Source of the DNA: Bacillus sp. PK3_68
GTDB lineage: Bacteria > Bacillota > Bacilli > Bacillales > Domibacillaceae
Length of the DNA stretch: 64,000 nt
Direction: 5' to 3'
Assembly: GCF_003600835.1 (NCBI RefSeq)
Contig: NZ_NQYC01000001.1
Span: 1,426,001-1,490,000, forward strand
A program made the translations under genes and the position numbers. Below, piece by piece: positions 1 through 9,610 of the stretch (position 1 is its first letter; every line of letters starts with the position of its first letter). Under the pieces are notes generated by a model. That model was not told the DNA's origin. It saw nothing but the letters and a program-made list of their open reading frames with translations, and searched no databases.

Positions 1-1278
1 GATCTCAAGGATCTCTGTCGACAACAGCCCATGCCTGATCATCCCTGCTTTTGTTTGATATTGAATTTCTGCATTGCGAACACATTCACCATTTTTCAAG
101 TCATCTCTTCCTGTGAGATTTAAAACAGGAACGGTTTGATTAAGTATTTCTTCATATGAATAACCAGTATGGTTCAACCAGCTCGCATTTACATCAATAT
201 ACTTTCCGTCCCTTAACGTACGAAGCTCGATTAAACAAGGACTTGATTGAAAAATTTTATAAAAATGTTCTTTGGATAGTCGCAAAGCTTCGGCCATTTT
301 TTTACGTTCTTCGATTTCTTTTCGCAGTTGTTCATTTGCCTGTGATAATTCCTGTGTTCTTTCCTTCACTAGCTTTTCTAAAAGGGCATATTGCCGTTTT
401 CGTTCTTTTTCCATCTTCTTTCTTTCTGCAATATTACGAATGGAGCAGACAAAAAGATATTCATCTCCTATCTGAGCCTCGCCAATTTGGATTTCGACTG
501 GTATGTCTTTCCCCTCTTTATTTTTGACAACAGCCTCAAGCAGCTGGCCAGTCATTTCTCTGACATAATCCATCAGCTGAGGAGAAAAGCCGGGCAAAAG
601 ATTAACCATATGCTTTCCAGGAAGATCATCCATTGAATAGCCAAACATGCGTGTAATAGCCGGGTTAACCGATAAAATACACCCTTGTTCATCAAACGTA
701 ATAATCGTATCAAGCAATGTTTCACCAATGACTCTCGCCAATTCTTCATTTTTGCGCAAATCAAATGTCGTGCGTTTTAATTTTTCATTTACTTTTTTCA
801 GCTCATTTTGACGCCGCAATTCACTTTCGTGCTTCAGTTTTTTATGATTTTGATAGATTTTAACAAACTGTTCGACCTTTAGCTTTAAAGTTTCTGGATG
901 AAATGGCTTGAATATATAATCTACTGCACCGAGTCCGTATCCTTGAAGCACATTTTCCATCGTTTGATTGATCGCCGTAATAAAAATAATGGGAATATAC
1001 TTAGATCGTTCTCTTGCTTTAATAAGATTAGCCGTTTCAAATCCATTTAATCCCGGCATTTGCACATCGAGCAAAATAACAGCAAAGTCCTGTTTGAGTA
1101 CATACTTTAAAGCTTCTTCACCTGAATTTGCACATACAAGATGGTAGTCCGGCGAAGCGAGGACAGCTTTTAGCACGAGTAAATTTTCAGGATGATCATC
1201 AACCATGAGAATATTCACCTTTTGTTGGTGGGCTTCTTCTTCAATTGTCCACTCTTTTTCCTCACTGCTTGCCGGCAT
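1..1278 (-). CDS. Response regulator with PAS sensory domains, 3' end outside window
   Basis: The first 140 or so residues are a receiver domain: acidic pocket in MVDDHPENLL, phosphoacceptor Asp in ILLDVQMPG and the conserved Lys in DYIFKPF. A helical linker leads to a PAS domain (around residues 185-300, ending RNIAERKKMEKERKRQ), a coiled coil and the beginning of a second PAS domain before the gene leaves the window, so the output domain (kinase or GGDEF are common) cannot be seen. The ATG at 1278 is 20 nt after the CheR-like stop; a GTG at 1218, just before the receiver core, is an alternative start. Three genes from 4908 to 1 read as one operon. Domain calls are clear; the signal sensed is unknown. 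Confidence 0.82.
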   Translation of the reverse strand, partial: MPASSEEKEWTIEEEAHQQKVNILMVDDHPENLLVLKAVLASPDYHLVCANSGEEALKYVLKQDFAVILLDVQMPGLNGFETANLIKARERSKYIPIIFITAINQTMENVLQGYGLGAVDYIFKPFHPETLKLKVEQFVKIYQNHKKLKHESELRRQNELKKVNEKLKRTTFDLRKNEELARVIGETLLDTIITFDEQGCILSVNPAITRMFGYSMDDLPGKHMVNLLPGFSPQLMDYVREMTGQLLEAVVKNKEGKDIPVEIQIGEAQIGDEYLFVCSIRNIAERKKMEKERKRQYALLEKLVKERTQELSQANEQLRKEIEERKKMAEALRLSKEHFYKIFQSSPCLIELRTLRDGKYIDVNASWLNHTGYSYEEILNQTVPVLNLTGRDDLKNGECVRNAEIQYQTKAGMIRHGLLSTEILEI

Positions 1279-1297
1279 TACCTGGGTAGATAAAGAA

Positions 1298-2161
1298 CTA
1301 TTGGATCTTTCTGTATATTTTTTCAAACGGATCCACTTCCTCATAAAAATTTGTAATGCTCGTAAATTTAATTCCTTCTTTACTGCCAAGTCCGAGAATG
1401 CCTGATTGGACTAAACTTTCATGAAAAAGATTATAAACACGATTTTGAAGCAATTTATTAAAATAGATCATGACATTGCGGCAAATAATAATATGAAATT
1501 CATTAAATGAACGATCGGCCGCCAAATTGTGCTCGGCAAAAATAATGTTTTTTGCTAAAAATGGATGAAAAGCTGCTTTTTTTTGTTTAGCCGTATAGTA
1601 CTCTGAAAAAGCACTCGTTCCTCCCGCTGCTAAATAATTTTTTGTATATAATTGCATTTTCTGCAACGGAAATTCTCCATTTTGAGCATAGGTTAGTACA
1701 GTTCTGTTCATATCCGTCGCATAAATTCTTGTTTTCTCATATAGGCCTTCTTCATACAAAAGAATAGCCATAGAATATACTTCCTCTCCGGTTGAACAGC
1801 CTGCATGCCAAATCTTGATTGAAGAGCAATCTCTTAAAAACGGAATGACTTTTGTTCGAAACGATAAAAAAAAGCTTGGATCACGAAACATTTCCGTGAC
1901 ATTAATTGAAAAGTCTTCACATAACTTCTCCATCACCGAAGAGTCATGCAATACTCTTTCCTGCAACCCCGAAATACTTGTTACTTTTTCTGTTCGCATC
2001 CTATTCCAGATTCTGCGTTTTAAAAAGGGAAGCGCATAGTTTCTAAAATCGAATCCGTAATAGCGGTAAATCCCTTCAAGCAATAAATCTACCTCTATAC
2101 TTTCCAGTTCTTTATGCGGCAGACTATCGTTTTGCTCTTCTTGTTCTATTGCTTTGTTCAC
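1298..2161 (-). CDS. CheR-family SAM-dependent methyltransferase
   Basis: Looks like a CheR-type protein-glutamate methyltransferase: an N-terminal all-alpha region (DLLLEGIYRYYGFDFRNYA, then KRRIWNRMR), the SAM-binding segment HAGCSTGEEVYS, and the conserved IIICRNVMIYFN near the C-terminus. Chemotaxis CheR methylates chemoreceptors, but no receptor gene is visible; in this setting the target may be the neighbouring HAMP-GAF kinase. GTG at 2161 is preferred because GGCGGGGG (2169-2176) lies 7 nt upstream; an in-frame ATG at 2191 overlaps the end of the kinase gene by 16 nt and lacks a site. No CheB methylesterase gene is in this part of the window. Family call is solid, role is inferred. Confidence 0.85.
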   Translation of the reverse strand: MNKAIEQEEQNDSLPHKELESIEVDLLLEGIYRYYGFDFRNYALPFLKRRIWNRMRTEKVTSISGLQERVLHDSSVMEKLCEDFSINVTEMFRDPSFFLSFRTKVIPFLRDCSSIKIWHAGCSTGEEVYSMAILLYEEGLYEKTRIYATDMNRTVLTYAQNGEFPLQKMQLYTKNYLAAGGTSAFSEYYTAKQKKAAFHPFLAKNIIFAEHNLAADRSFNEFHIIICRNVMIYFNKLLQNRVYNLFHESLVQSGILGLGSKEGIKFTSITNFYEEVDPFEKIYRKIQ

Positions 2162-2175
2162 CCGTATTCCCCCGC

Positions 2176-4908
2176 CTATCTGTATAACCATACTTGAATA
2201 ATAGAAAAGAGCTGTTCTAGATCGATTGGCTTGCTGATGTAATCTGAGGCCCCTGCATCAATACATTGCTTTCGATCATCTTTCATCGCTTTTGCTGTAA
2301 GAGCGATGATCGGCAGATGCTTAAACTCTGGTATTCTTCTTATCGACTGGATTGCCTCAAAACCATTCATTTCAGGCATCATAATGTCCATAAAGATTAA
2401 ATCAACAGCTGGATTTTCTTGTAAAATCCCAATCCCTTCTCTACCGTTTTCTGCAAACATTACTTCCACTTGATAGTTTTCGAGAGCTGCTGTTAACGCA
2501 AAGATATTTCTCATGTCGTCATCTACGATAAGTATCTTTTTGCCTTTGAGCAGCACCTGTCTTTCAAGATCTTCTTTTCTCTCCCCTTCACTCACGGGCA
2601 CTGAAAAAGCAGGCTCAGAGGGAAATACACTTTCTTCCTTCTCACTCTTCCCAGCCGCCGCCTCCATTGCATAAATAGAGGTCTCTAAATGTTTTGCTTC
2701 CTGATAATTGGGTAAATATAATGTAAATACGCTTCCCTTATGTTCTATGCTTTCTACCTCAATAAAGCCGCCTAACAAATGGGCAATTTCTCTACTGATG
2801 GAAAGACCTAAGCCCGTTCCTCCATATTTGCGGCTAATTGTGCCATCCGCTTGTTTAAATGCCTCAAAAATAAACTCTAAATTTTCCTCTGAGATTCCAA
2901 TGCCAGTATCCTTAACCGCAAAACATATCTCCATATTAGAATGGTTATCCTTCATGCTTTGAATCGTTAGGGACACGGTTCCTTGCTTAGTGAATTTGAA
3001 GGCATTCGATAGCAGATTTTTTAAAATCTGTTGTAACCGCTGCTTATCCGTACGAATAATCTCGGGAAGACCAGCAGCGAGTTCAACATAAAATTGAATA
3101 TTCTTCTTGCGGGCCACAGGTGTAAATTGCGCATTTACAAAATCTTTAATGTCGCTTAGCTTTACATTTTCGAAAATAATTTCCATTTTTCCTGCTTCAA
3201 CTTTTGCTATGTCCAATATGTCATTAATTAAATTCAACAGGTCCTTTCCTGAAGAAAAAATAGTCTTTGCATACTCTATTTGTTCAGTTGTCAGATTATT
3301 TTCGGCGTTATCAGCTAGCATCTGAGCTAAAATAAGCAGGCTGTTTAGAGGTGTGCGAAGCTCGTGGGACATATTGGCAAGAAACTCTGATTTATATTGA
3401 GAGCTAATAGTCAACTGCTGGGCTTTTTCCTCTAGTTTTTTTCTTATTTTTTCTAGCTCCCTCGTTTTTTGTTCAGATTGTTCATATTGCTCTTCAAGCT
3501 GTTCATTCACCGTCCGCAGCTCTTCCTGTTGCAGCTGAAGTTCTTCTGATTGGCTTTGCAATTCCTCATTTAATGCTTGAAATTCTTCAAGCAGCTTTTC
3601 TACTTTCGTATGATTTAACGTTCTGTTGATGTTCATGCCCACATTTCCGATCACTTCCTGGAGAAACAGCTGTTCAAGCCGGCTGAATGTGTTGAAAGAA
3701 GCAAGTTCAATGACAGCCAATACTTCACCCTTAAATTCAGCCGGCATAGCTATCACATGAGCCGGGGCTGCCGAACCAAGGCCCGATTTAATTTTTATAT
3801 AATTTTCAGGTACCTGATCAAGGGAGATTGTGCGATTTTCTGCGGCACACTGCCCAATAATACCTTCGCCCAAGTAAAAGCATTCTCCTTCTATTACGGA
3901 ATGAGGATCTGCATAAGCAGCAATCTTCCGTAATTTTTCTAGGCCTCCCTCATACTCCTTTATGTAAAAAACACCATAATTAGCTCCCGAAATGGCGGCA
4001 ACCTTATTGATGAACCATTGAGCTAATGTTTCCAAATTATCTATTCCAGGATACATATGGGCAACTTCGGCAATTTTTGTGCTTAACCAGCTTCTTTCCT
4101 CTGCTTCGTTTTTTAATTGTTTTTCCTGCCGAGCATGAATTTCAAGAGATTGGGCCATTTCGTTAAAGGCAAGAGCAATTTCCCCGATTTCATCTTTTGT
4201 CGTTACTTCTATACGCGGAAGTTGATCTGAACGATTAAAAGCTACTTCAGTCATAACAGAAGTCACCTTTTGCAGACTTCCCGTTATGCTTCGTAAAATC
4301 CAAGTCATGATAGTTAAGCCGACAAGGAAAACAGCCACCACATAGATGAAAATGATTTGGTTTGTCCGTTTGTACGTTTCCACAGACTTTTTCAGTTCTG
4401 CATCGATTGTTTTCTTCTGAATGTTTTGCAGTTTTTCAGCAATGTTACTCATCTCTTCTCTAATTTTTCGGCTGTCATACCAAAATATTTTTAGAAGCTC
4501 TTTATCCTCTCCAATGTTTGTTGACGCGTCTGTTTTTTTCTCTAAAGCACTATATTGTTTGCCCAGTCTGTTTAAGTCTTGGATTAAGTGTTGGGACTGT
4601 TCTCGTTTATCCAATTTTTCGAGAGAAGTAATCGCTGCATGCACATTCACCATCGCTTGATCTCTGTTTTTTTCTAGTTCTTTTACTAATTCTTCCGGTG
4701 GATTGGATATAAGCCCTCTTGACTCCCTGCTGAACACATTTAATTCATCTTGAATCGTATTAGCCAAATCAAGCATCTCATAATTTTTAACAGCGACATT
4801 TGCATTTAGGCTAAGTTGATTCATCATAAACATAAGAATAAAATACGAAAGGATGAATAGCCCAAAAAGAAAACCAAATCCGATATAGAGCTTTGTTTTA
4901 AGTTTCAT
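2176..4908 (-). CDS. Hybrid sensor histidine kinase (HAMP-GAF-HisKA-HATPase-REC)
   Basis: A 910-residue membrane sensor. Transmembrane helices at about 8-29 and 184-206 bracket an extracellular helical region; then HAMP (about 205-260), GAF (285-430), a long Gln/Glu-rich coiled coil (435-505), HisKA with phosphoacceptor H515 in NMSHELRTP, an ATPase domain (NLLSNAFKFT, DTGIGI, GGTGLGLSI) and a C-terminal receiver with Asp in IFMDIMMPEM and Lys in DYISKPID. It heads the three-gene operon with the CheR-like methyltransferase and the receiver-PAS protein, an arrangement seen in other large Gram-positive phosphorelay clusters. The start has a modest purine-rich site (GGGAAAGGGAAAG). The ligand of the extracellular part is unknown. 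Confidence 0.9.
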   Translation of the reverse strand: MKLKTKLYIGFGFLFGLFILSYFILMFMMNQLSLNANVAVKNYEMLDLANTIQDELNVFSRESRGLISNPPEELVKELEKNRDQAMVNVHAAITSLEKLDKREQSQHLIQDLNRLGKQYSALEKKTDASTNIGEDKELLKIFWYDSRKIREEMSNIAEKLQNIQKKTIDAELKKSVETYKRTNQIIFIYVVAVFLVGLTIMTWILRSITGSLQKVTSVMTEVAFNRSDQLPRIEVTTKDEIGEIALAFNEMAQSLEIHARQEKQLKNEAEERSWLSTKIAEVAHMYPGIDNLETLAQWFINKVAAISGANYGVFYIKEYEGGLEKLRKIAAYADPHSVIEGECFYLGEGIIGQCAAENRTISLDQVPENYIKIKSGLGSAAPAHVIAMPAEFKGEVLAVIELASFNTFSRLEQLFLQEVIGNVGMNINRTLNHTKVEKLLEEFQALNEELQSQSEELQLQQEELRTVNEQLEEQYEQSEQKTRELEKIRKKLEEKAQQLTISSQYKSEFLANMSHELRTPLNSLLILAQMLADNAENNLTTEQIEYAKTIFSSGKDLLNLINDILDIAKVEAGKMEIIFENVKLSDIKDFVNAQFTPVARKKNIQFYVELAAGLPEIIRTDKQRLQQILKNLLSNAFKFTKQGTVSLTIQSMKDNHSNMEICFAVKDTGIGISEENLEFIFEAFKQADGTISRKYGGTGLGLSISREIAHLLGGFIEVESIEHKGSVFTLYLPNYQEAKHLETSIYAMEAAAGKSEKEESVFPSEPAFSVPVSEGERKEDLERQVLLKGKKILIVDDDMRNIFALTAALENYQVEVMFAENGREGIGILQENPAVDLIFMDIMMPEMNGFEAIQSIRRIPEFKHLPIIALTAKAMKDDRKQCIDAGASDYISKPIDLEQLFSIIQVWLYR

Positions 4909-5102
4909 TGCTTTCCCTTTCCCTATCAGCCATTTAGCCTACATATCTCAATAAAGAAAAAACAGACGATTCCTAAGGCTACTTTAGCAGGAGTGATTAA
5001 TTATATGATAAGTCCATCAGTTACAATTTTCAAACAGATTTTCCAATTATCAACTGTTATTTTGTTATAAGTGAACAAAAAATAAAAACAATACCAGGTA
5101 GC

Positions 5103-5123
5103 TTTTGTCGATAAGCGACAAAA
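5103..5123. repeat. Perfect inverted repeat in intergenic region
   Basis: TTTTGTCG, five bases, CGACAAAA. It lies between the kinase operon (start 4908) and the end of the large regulator (5184). No T-run follows on either strand, so it is not an obvious terminator. Both arms resemble the Spo0A box core TGTCGAA at six (TGTCGAT) and five (TGTCGCT) of seven positions, which is weak evidence for an operator. The rest of 4909-5183 shows nothing I can name. Confidence 0.35.
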
Positions 5124-5183
5124 CAAGTCCTTTCATTTCCATACTTTAAAATGGCCCATTATTCATCGGATTGCCTTACACGC

Positions 5184-8015
5184 CTAAAAAACCGGAACTC
5201 GGTTAAATGTCGAAAATAATCGATGCACACGACCTCGTATATCGATTCCCATTTCTTCCTCTACATGAATGACTAGCTGGCGAGCAAGGCGATTTGCTTC
5301 CGTGGTCATATTCTGTCTTAGGAGCAATTTTATATAGTCAAAATAGACCTCTTCCTGATAAGGATCTTTTTTAATGAGCTTTTCAAAATAGGTAAAACAC
5401 TTCTCGTATTCTTCTTGCTGTTCATAATACTGAGCAAGCGTGCGGCATATTTTCATAAATAGAGACCGCATATTCTCTCGTTCCGCTTCTACATAATGCT
5501 CATACGGATACTCTTCAAGATAGTCTCCTCTATACAATGCTTCTGCTGCAAGCAATTTCTTTATATTCACTGGAGAATTCGCTTCCCTTCCTGCAGAAGC
5601 TAATTGACAAAAACGTTCAATATCCAAATCTATTTCTGTCGTATGGAATAGATAATGATTATCCGAACGACTAATAAATCGGGAATGGCCTCCTTTTTTT
5701 AGCGGGGGCTCAAGCGCCTTTCTTAAAGTTGATACAGTTACATGCAATTGGTTTTGAACAGACTCTAATGATCCATTCGGAAAAAGAGCATCAAGCAGAA
5801 TATCTTTTTCTATTTTCTTATTTCGGTAGGTAACAAGGAATTGAAGCAAACGGAGGCTGGATTTTCTCTTAATGATAACCGGCTGTCCTTTATAAAAGAT
5901 CTTCAGTGAACCAAGTGTTTGAATTTCAAGCGGAACCTTCTGTTTCTCTTTAACGATTACTCCCTCAACTGCTTTTATCCCAGCTTCTTCCCAATAAAAG
6001 TTATGCTCTTTGCATAGTTGTACAAACTCTGTGGTCTTTTGTTTTTCTCGCACCCTGTCATTCTTTTGACGATACAATTCAATCTGTGATTTGATGACTG
6101 TACAACGATAATAGGCGAACAATTCAAATGCACGATAAGCCTCCATCAAACAATTCTCAGCCTGTTGCCATTGCTTCCCCTCTATGTAGCTAAGACCCAA
6201 CTCTCTATTGGACCAGCCAATATCAAAATTAATATTGTATTCTTCGGAGATGTCCACTGCTTTCTTTCCCCATTTAATCGCCCCATTGAGGTCTCCTCTC
6301 ATGCGAAGCATCCGCCCCATCGTTGTATAAATAAAAAATAATGACGAGCGATCGTACTTCTTAGCAATTGTTAACGCTTGATGAATGTGGAGGTCTGCTT
6401 CATCCAATTTTCCCTCATCCAGACAAATAGTAGCGATCGTATCGAGCGCATGAAGCTGGGTATGTTTATGACCATATTTTTCTGAAATAAAAAGGGATCT
6501 TCTCACATTTTGCAATGCCTCTTTATACTCGCCAAAATATCGTTGAATTTCAGCGAGCAGATTTAAATTCAAAGCTGTCATTGGCCTATCTTGAAAACGC
6601 TCGGATTCCTGCAAGGATTCTAAAAACAGCTGTTTCGCTTTCATCAGGTCACCGTGCATAAGAAAAATAGTCGCCAGCCGATGCTGAAGACTGCATAACC
6701 ATAATTTATTGTTTTTCTCTTTTAAGAGCGCCATGTTCTTTTCAAATTGAGCAATCAGTTGTTGAATGATGGACAGTGGTACACAGCGAATGAGAAACAG
6801 CGTATTGTTGGCAATGTTTTTCTCTAGTGTCATTTCCTCCAGCCAGCCGTCAAGAAAAACCATTGATTCAATCGGATTATAGCGATGGCTAATTAATTCC
6901 ATCAGCCGGGCAGCCGCTGGATAATCTTTGCCGATTACCGAATAAACGAAAGCATAAACAAATTGGTATCTTGATTCATAAATAGCTGCCAGCTTCAGCT
7001 GCTGTTCCTGAAGGGTGATGGAAGAAGCACGTTCTTTATATTTTTGATAGAGAAATTCGCGAAACAGCCCATGATATCTAGTCGTTCCCTCGCCCTCACT
7101 GGCAATGAATAGATGCTCACGCTGCAATTGCTGCAAAATATGCTTAGAATCTTTTCTCCCTAACAGCTCATCAATTATTTCTGGGTTGAGTTCAGGCAAC
7201 AAGCTCGTCTCACATAAGAATTCTTTTATTTCTTCAGACTGAGCTTCAAACACCTCTGAGGAAAGGTAGTCATAAATGTCTTGAACGTGCGGAAATTGTG
7301 TCCAGAATTGAGCTCGTTCTTTGGCAGCCATTTTACTGATAATACCTAATATGAGCTGATAGCTTGCAATCCAACCTTCTGTTTTCTTGTATATCAATTC
7401 TAATTCATGGGGCTCTAACTTTAATTGATGGGCCGAATGAAAGAATTCCTCCGTTTCAGCAAGAGTAAACGCAATATCATCGGTTGTTAACTCTTTATAT
7501 TTGCCTTCAGTTTTCAACCTGGAGATAGACAAATTAGGACGAACTCGACTAATGATAATAAATCGAATAAAGGGAGAACAGTGCGCTAACAACTCTTTCA
7601 TAACCGCCTTAATTTCCGGACTCTGATTGACCGATTGGTAATCATCAAAAACAATGCATAGCGGCTCTTTCTGGGCGGTTAAAAGTAAAAGCAACTCTTC
7701 AAACTCGGCTTCTGTACTTTCGGGAGAAGTGTTGGCTGTCGGTCTCTTTTTATGCAGCTTTTCCATAATTCCTGCCTTTAAATAGCTTATAAATACATGC
7801 TTATAACGGTCAGAGCCTGTAAGGTTATACCAGACAGCAGGAATCTTTTTTTCATGGATGTAACTAGCTACAAGTGTGGTCTTCCCATACCCACTATCTC
7901 CAATAATTGAAATCAGAGATGCTGGTTTCAGGCACTCCAGCTCGGAGAATAAGCGGCCGCGCTGAACAATCGGAGAGTATACAGGCATTCTTAATTTTGT
8001 CTCTATCCATTTCAT
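5184..8015 (-). CDS. STAND ATPase regulator with TPR and SARP/BTAD C-terminus
   Basis: A 943-residue regulator. The N-terminus resembles MalT-type STAND NTPases: P-loop GDSGYGKTT at residues 39-47 and a Walker B-like LCIVFDDYQS near 120. The middle (about 380-660) is TPR-like helical repeats. From about 695 it has a winged-helix DNA-binding domain (LGSLKIFYKGQPV, then QNQLHVTVSTLRKAL) followed by a bacterial transcriptional activation domain (about 800-935), the layout of SARP activators such as AfsR. It is divergent from an aminotransferase-permease pair, so I infer it senses a substrate or product of those and activates them. SARP proteins bind direct heptamer repeats with 11-bp phasing, and such repeats occur at 8068-8106. 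The ligand is unknown. Confidence 0.85.
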   Translation of the reverse strand: MKWIETKLRMPVYSPIVQRGRLFSELECLKPASLISIIGDSGYGKTTLVASYIHEKKIPAVWYNLTGSDRYKHVFISYLKAGIMEKLHKKRPTANTSPESTEAEFEELLLLLTAQKEPLCIVFDDYQSVNQSPEIKAVMKELLAHCSPFIRFIIISRVRPNLSISRLKTEGKYKELTTDDIAFTLAETEEFFHSAHQLKLEPHELELIYKKTEGWIASYQLILGIISKMAAKERAQFWTQFPHVQDIYDYLSSEVFEAQSEEIKEFLCETSLLPELNPEIIDELLGRKDSKHILQQLQREHLFIASEGEGTTRYHGLFREFLYQKYKERASSITLQEQQLKLAAIYESRYQFVYAFVYSVIGKDYPAAARLMELISHRYNPIESMVFLDGWLEEMTLEKNIANNTLFLIRCVPLSIIQQLIAQFEKNMALLKEKNNKLWLCSLQHRLATIFLMHGDLMKAKQLFLESLQESERFQDRPMTALNLNLLAEIQRYFGEYKEALQNVRRSLFISEKYGHKHTQLHALDTIATICLDEGKLDEADLHIHQALTIAKKYDRSSLFFIYTTMGRMLRMRGDLNGAIKWGKKAVDISEEYNINFDIGWSNRELGLSYIEGKQWQQAENCLMEAYRAFELFAYYRCTVIKSQIELYRQKNDRVREKQKTTEFVQLCKEHNFYWEEAGIKAVEGVIVKEKQKVPLEIQTLGSLKIFYKGQPVIIKRKSSLRLLQFLVTYRNKKIEKDILLDALFPNGSLESVQNQLHVTVSTLRKALEPPLKKGGHSRFISRSDNHYLFHTTEIDLDIERFCQLASAGREANSPVNIKKLLAAEALYRGDYLEEYPYEHYVEAERENMRSLFMKICRTLAQYYEQQEEYEKCFTYFEKLIKKDPYQEEVYFDYIKLLLRQNMTTEANRLARQLVIHVEEEMGIDIRGRVHRLFSTFNRVPVF

Positions 8016-8067
8016 TCTACTATCTCTCCTTTAAGACAGAATTGTAACCGTTTTAATTTTTATCATT

Positions 8068-8120
8068 GTAAGAAAGAGGAGTTTATTTGTAAGAACGTAG
8101 TAAGAAAGATATTTTAATAT
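8068..8120 (+). promoter_or_regulatory. Heptamer direct repeats and -10 box upstream of aminotransferase
   Basis: GTAAGAA occurs at 8068-8074, 8089-8095 and 8100-8106, with start-to-start distances of 21 and 11 bp, and a TAATAT hexamer follows at 8115-8120, exactly 8 bp after the last copy. No good -35 hexamer is present. This matches the known arrangement of SARP-activated promoters, where heptamers replace the -35 element and sit 8 bp from the -10. Inferred target of the divergent regulator. Confidence 0.6.
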
Positions 8121-8175
8121 TCAGTCTATAGTATTTTTTTTATATTTACAATCTACTTTACAGGAGGAAATGAAG

Positions 8176-9561
8176 ATGTCAATTCAAACAGAAAAAGCCA
8201 AAACAATTGCTGAAAATTTAGTTGAATGGGATAAAAAACATTACTTCCATCCAACCACTCCACTAAAAGATCAACAAGCGAATGGACCTGCGCACATTTT
8301 TACAAAAGGCCATGGCATTCATGTAACCGATGTTCACGGCAATCAATTTATTGATGGGGTTTCATCATTATGGAACGTAAACATTGGCTATGGGCGCAAG
8401 GAACTTGCTGATGCAGCCAGTGAGCAAATGATGACTCTCGCCTATGGATCGTCATTCTTCAATAATTCTCATGATGTCGTTATCCGTTTGTCTAAAAAAC
8501 TAGCAAGTTTGGCATCTGGAAACTTGAATGTCAGCTTTTTTACCTCAGGCGGTTCGGAATCAAATGAAAGCGCCATCAAAATTGTCCGACATTATTGGAA
8601 GATGAAAGGACAGCCGGAGCGCAAGAAAATTATCGCACTGGAAAGAAGTTATCACGGGGTCACGATGGGAGCAACAAGTGCAACGGGTGTGCCAGAATTT
8701 AAAAATATGATTACCGCCATCGCGCCGGACTTTCTGCATGCACTGCCTTATCAAACGGAATGCGAACGCGGTGATAAATCAGCCCCAGGCTATGAACGCA
8801 GTATTAGAGGATTGATTGAAAAAGAAGGACCTGAAACAATTGCAGGAGTTATCCTCGAACCTGTCCAAGGTGTCGGCGGTATACAAATCCCGCCTGAAGG
8901 CTATTTGAAAGCTGTGCGCCGGCTATGTGACGAGTATGGCATTTTAATGATGACAGATGAAGTCATTACAGGCTTTGGCAGAACCGGTAAAATGTTTGGC
9001 GTCGAACACTGGGATGTCGTCCCTGATTTAATGTCGGTTGCTAAAGGAATTACAAGCGGCTATATCCAGCTCGGGGCTGTGATGATGACCGAACAGCTGC
9101 GAGATGAATTAGCTGAACTGTCTGATAACGTTTTCTTCCATGGTTTTACTTACAGCGGCCACCCGACTGCCTGTGCTGTCGCTTTAAAAAATATTGAGAT
9201 TATTGAAAATGAAGGCCTTGTTGACAATGCTAAACAAATGGAAAAAGAATTGCTTAACGGATTACATTATCTGCAGGACACTCATAAAATTGCAGCTAAG
9301 CCCCGAGCTCTTGGCTTAATGGGAGGAATTGAGCTTCTTGCTGATCCAGACAGCGACACAGCGTTTGATCCGTCTGTATTTGCAGCGCCAGCGGTGGTAG
9401 AAGAGTGTGCCAAACGAAATCTCATCTTGCGCCCGCTCATTTTTGGAGGATTGAACGTAGTAGCCATTGCTCCGCCTCTCATCGTGAACAAGCAAGACAT
9501 TGAGACGATCATTCATACGCTGTCTGATTCAATCAAAGCATTTGAACAAAAAGTTTTATAA
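8176..9561 (+). CDS. Class III (omega) aminotransferase
   Basis: PLP-dependent class III aminotransferase, about 461 residues. Visible motifs are FTSGGSESNESAIK (phosphate-binding region), the PLP-ring Asp in MMTDEVITGFGRTGKMFG and the Schiff-base Lys in LMSVAKGITSGY. The family transfers terminal amino groups of omega-amino acids, diamines or taurine to pyruvate or 2-oxoglutarate; overall resemblance is to taurine/beta-alanine:pyruvate enzymes, but the substrate cannot be fixed by eye. ATG at 8176 is chosen since AGGAGG (8162-8167) is 8 nt away; the in-frame ATG at 8170 would be only 2 nt from it. It is followed by an APC permease, suggesting uptake plus deamination of one amine compound, under the divergent SARP-type regulator. 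Confidence 0.88.
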   Translation: MSIQTEKAKTIAENLVEWDKKHYFHPTTPLKDQQANGPAHIFTKGHGIHVTDVHGNQFIDGVSSLWNVNIGYGRKELADAASEQMMTLAYGSSFFNNSHDVVIRLSKKLASLASGNLNVSFFTSGGSESNESAIKIVRHYWKMKGQPERKKIIALERSYHGVTMGATSATGVPEFKNMITAIAPDFLHALPYQTECERGDKSAPGYERSIRGLIEKEGPETIAGVILEPVQGVGGIQIPPEGYLKAVRRLCDEYGILMMTDEVITGFGRTGKMFGVEHWDVVPDLMSVAKGITSGYIQLGAVMMTEQLRDELAELSDNVFFHGFTYSGHPTACAVALKNIEIIENEGLVDNAKQMEKELLNGLHYLQDTHKIAAKPRALGLMGGIELLADPDSDTAFDPSVFAAPAVVEECAKRNLILRPLIFGGLNVVAIAPPLIVNKQDIETIIHTLSDSIKAFEQKVL

Positions 9562-9610
9562 GCTATTTAACTAGTAAAATAGCTGATCAAGACATTATCG
9601 CAATAAAAAA

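Noticed and set aside
156-764. Several 60-120 residue frames opposite the receiver-PAS gene
   Set aside because: They lie antisense to a continuous frame with clear receiver and PAS motifs.
5103-5123. Terminator of the large SARP-type regulator
   Set aside because: The perfect hairpin lacks a T-run on either strand and sits 60 bases past the stop; kept only as an inverted repeat.
8176-9561. BioA (DAPA aminotransferase)
   Set aside because: Same fold class, but no biotin genes nearby, and the partner is a permease under a SARP-type regulator.
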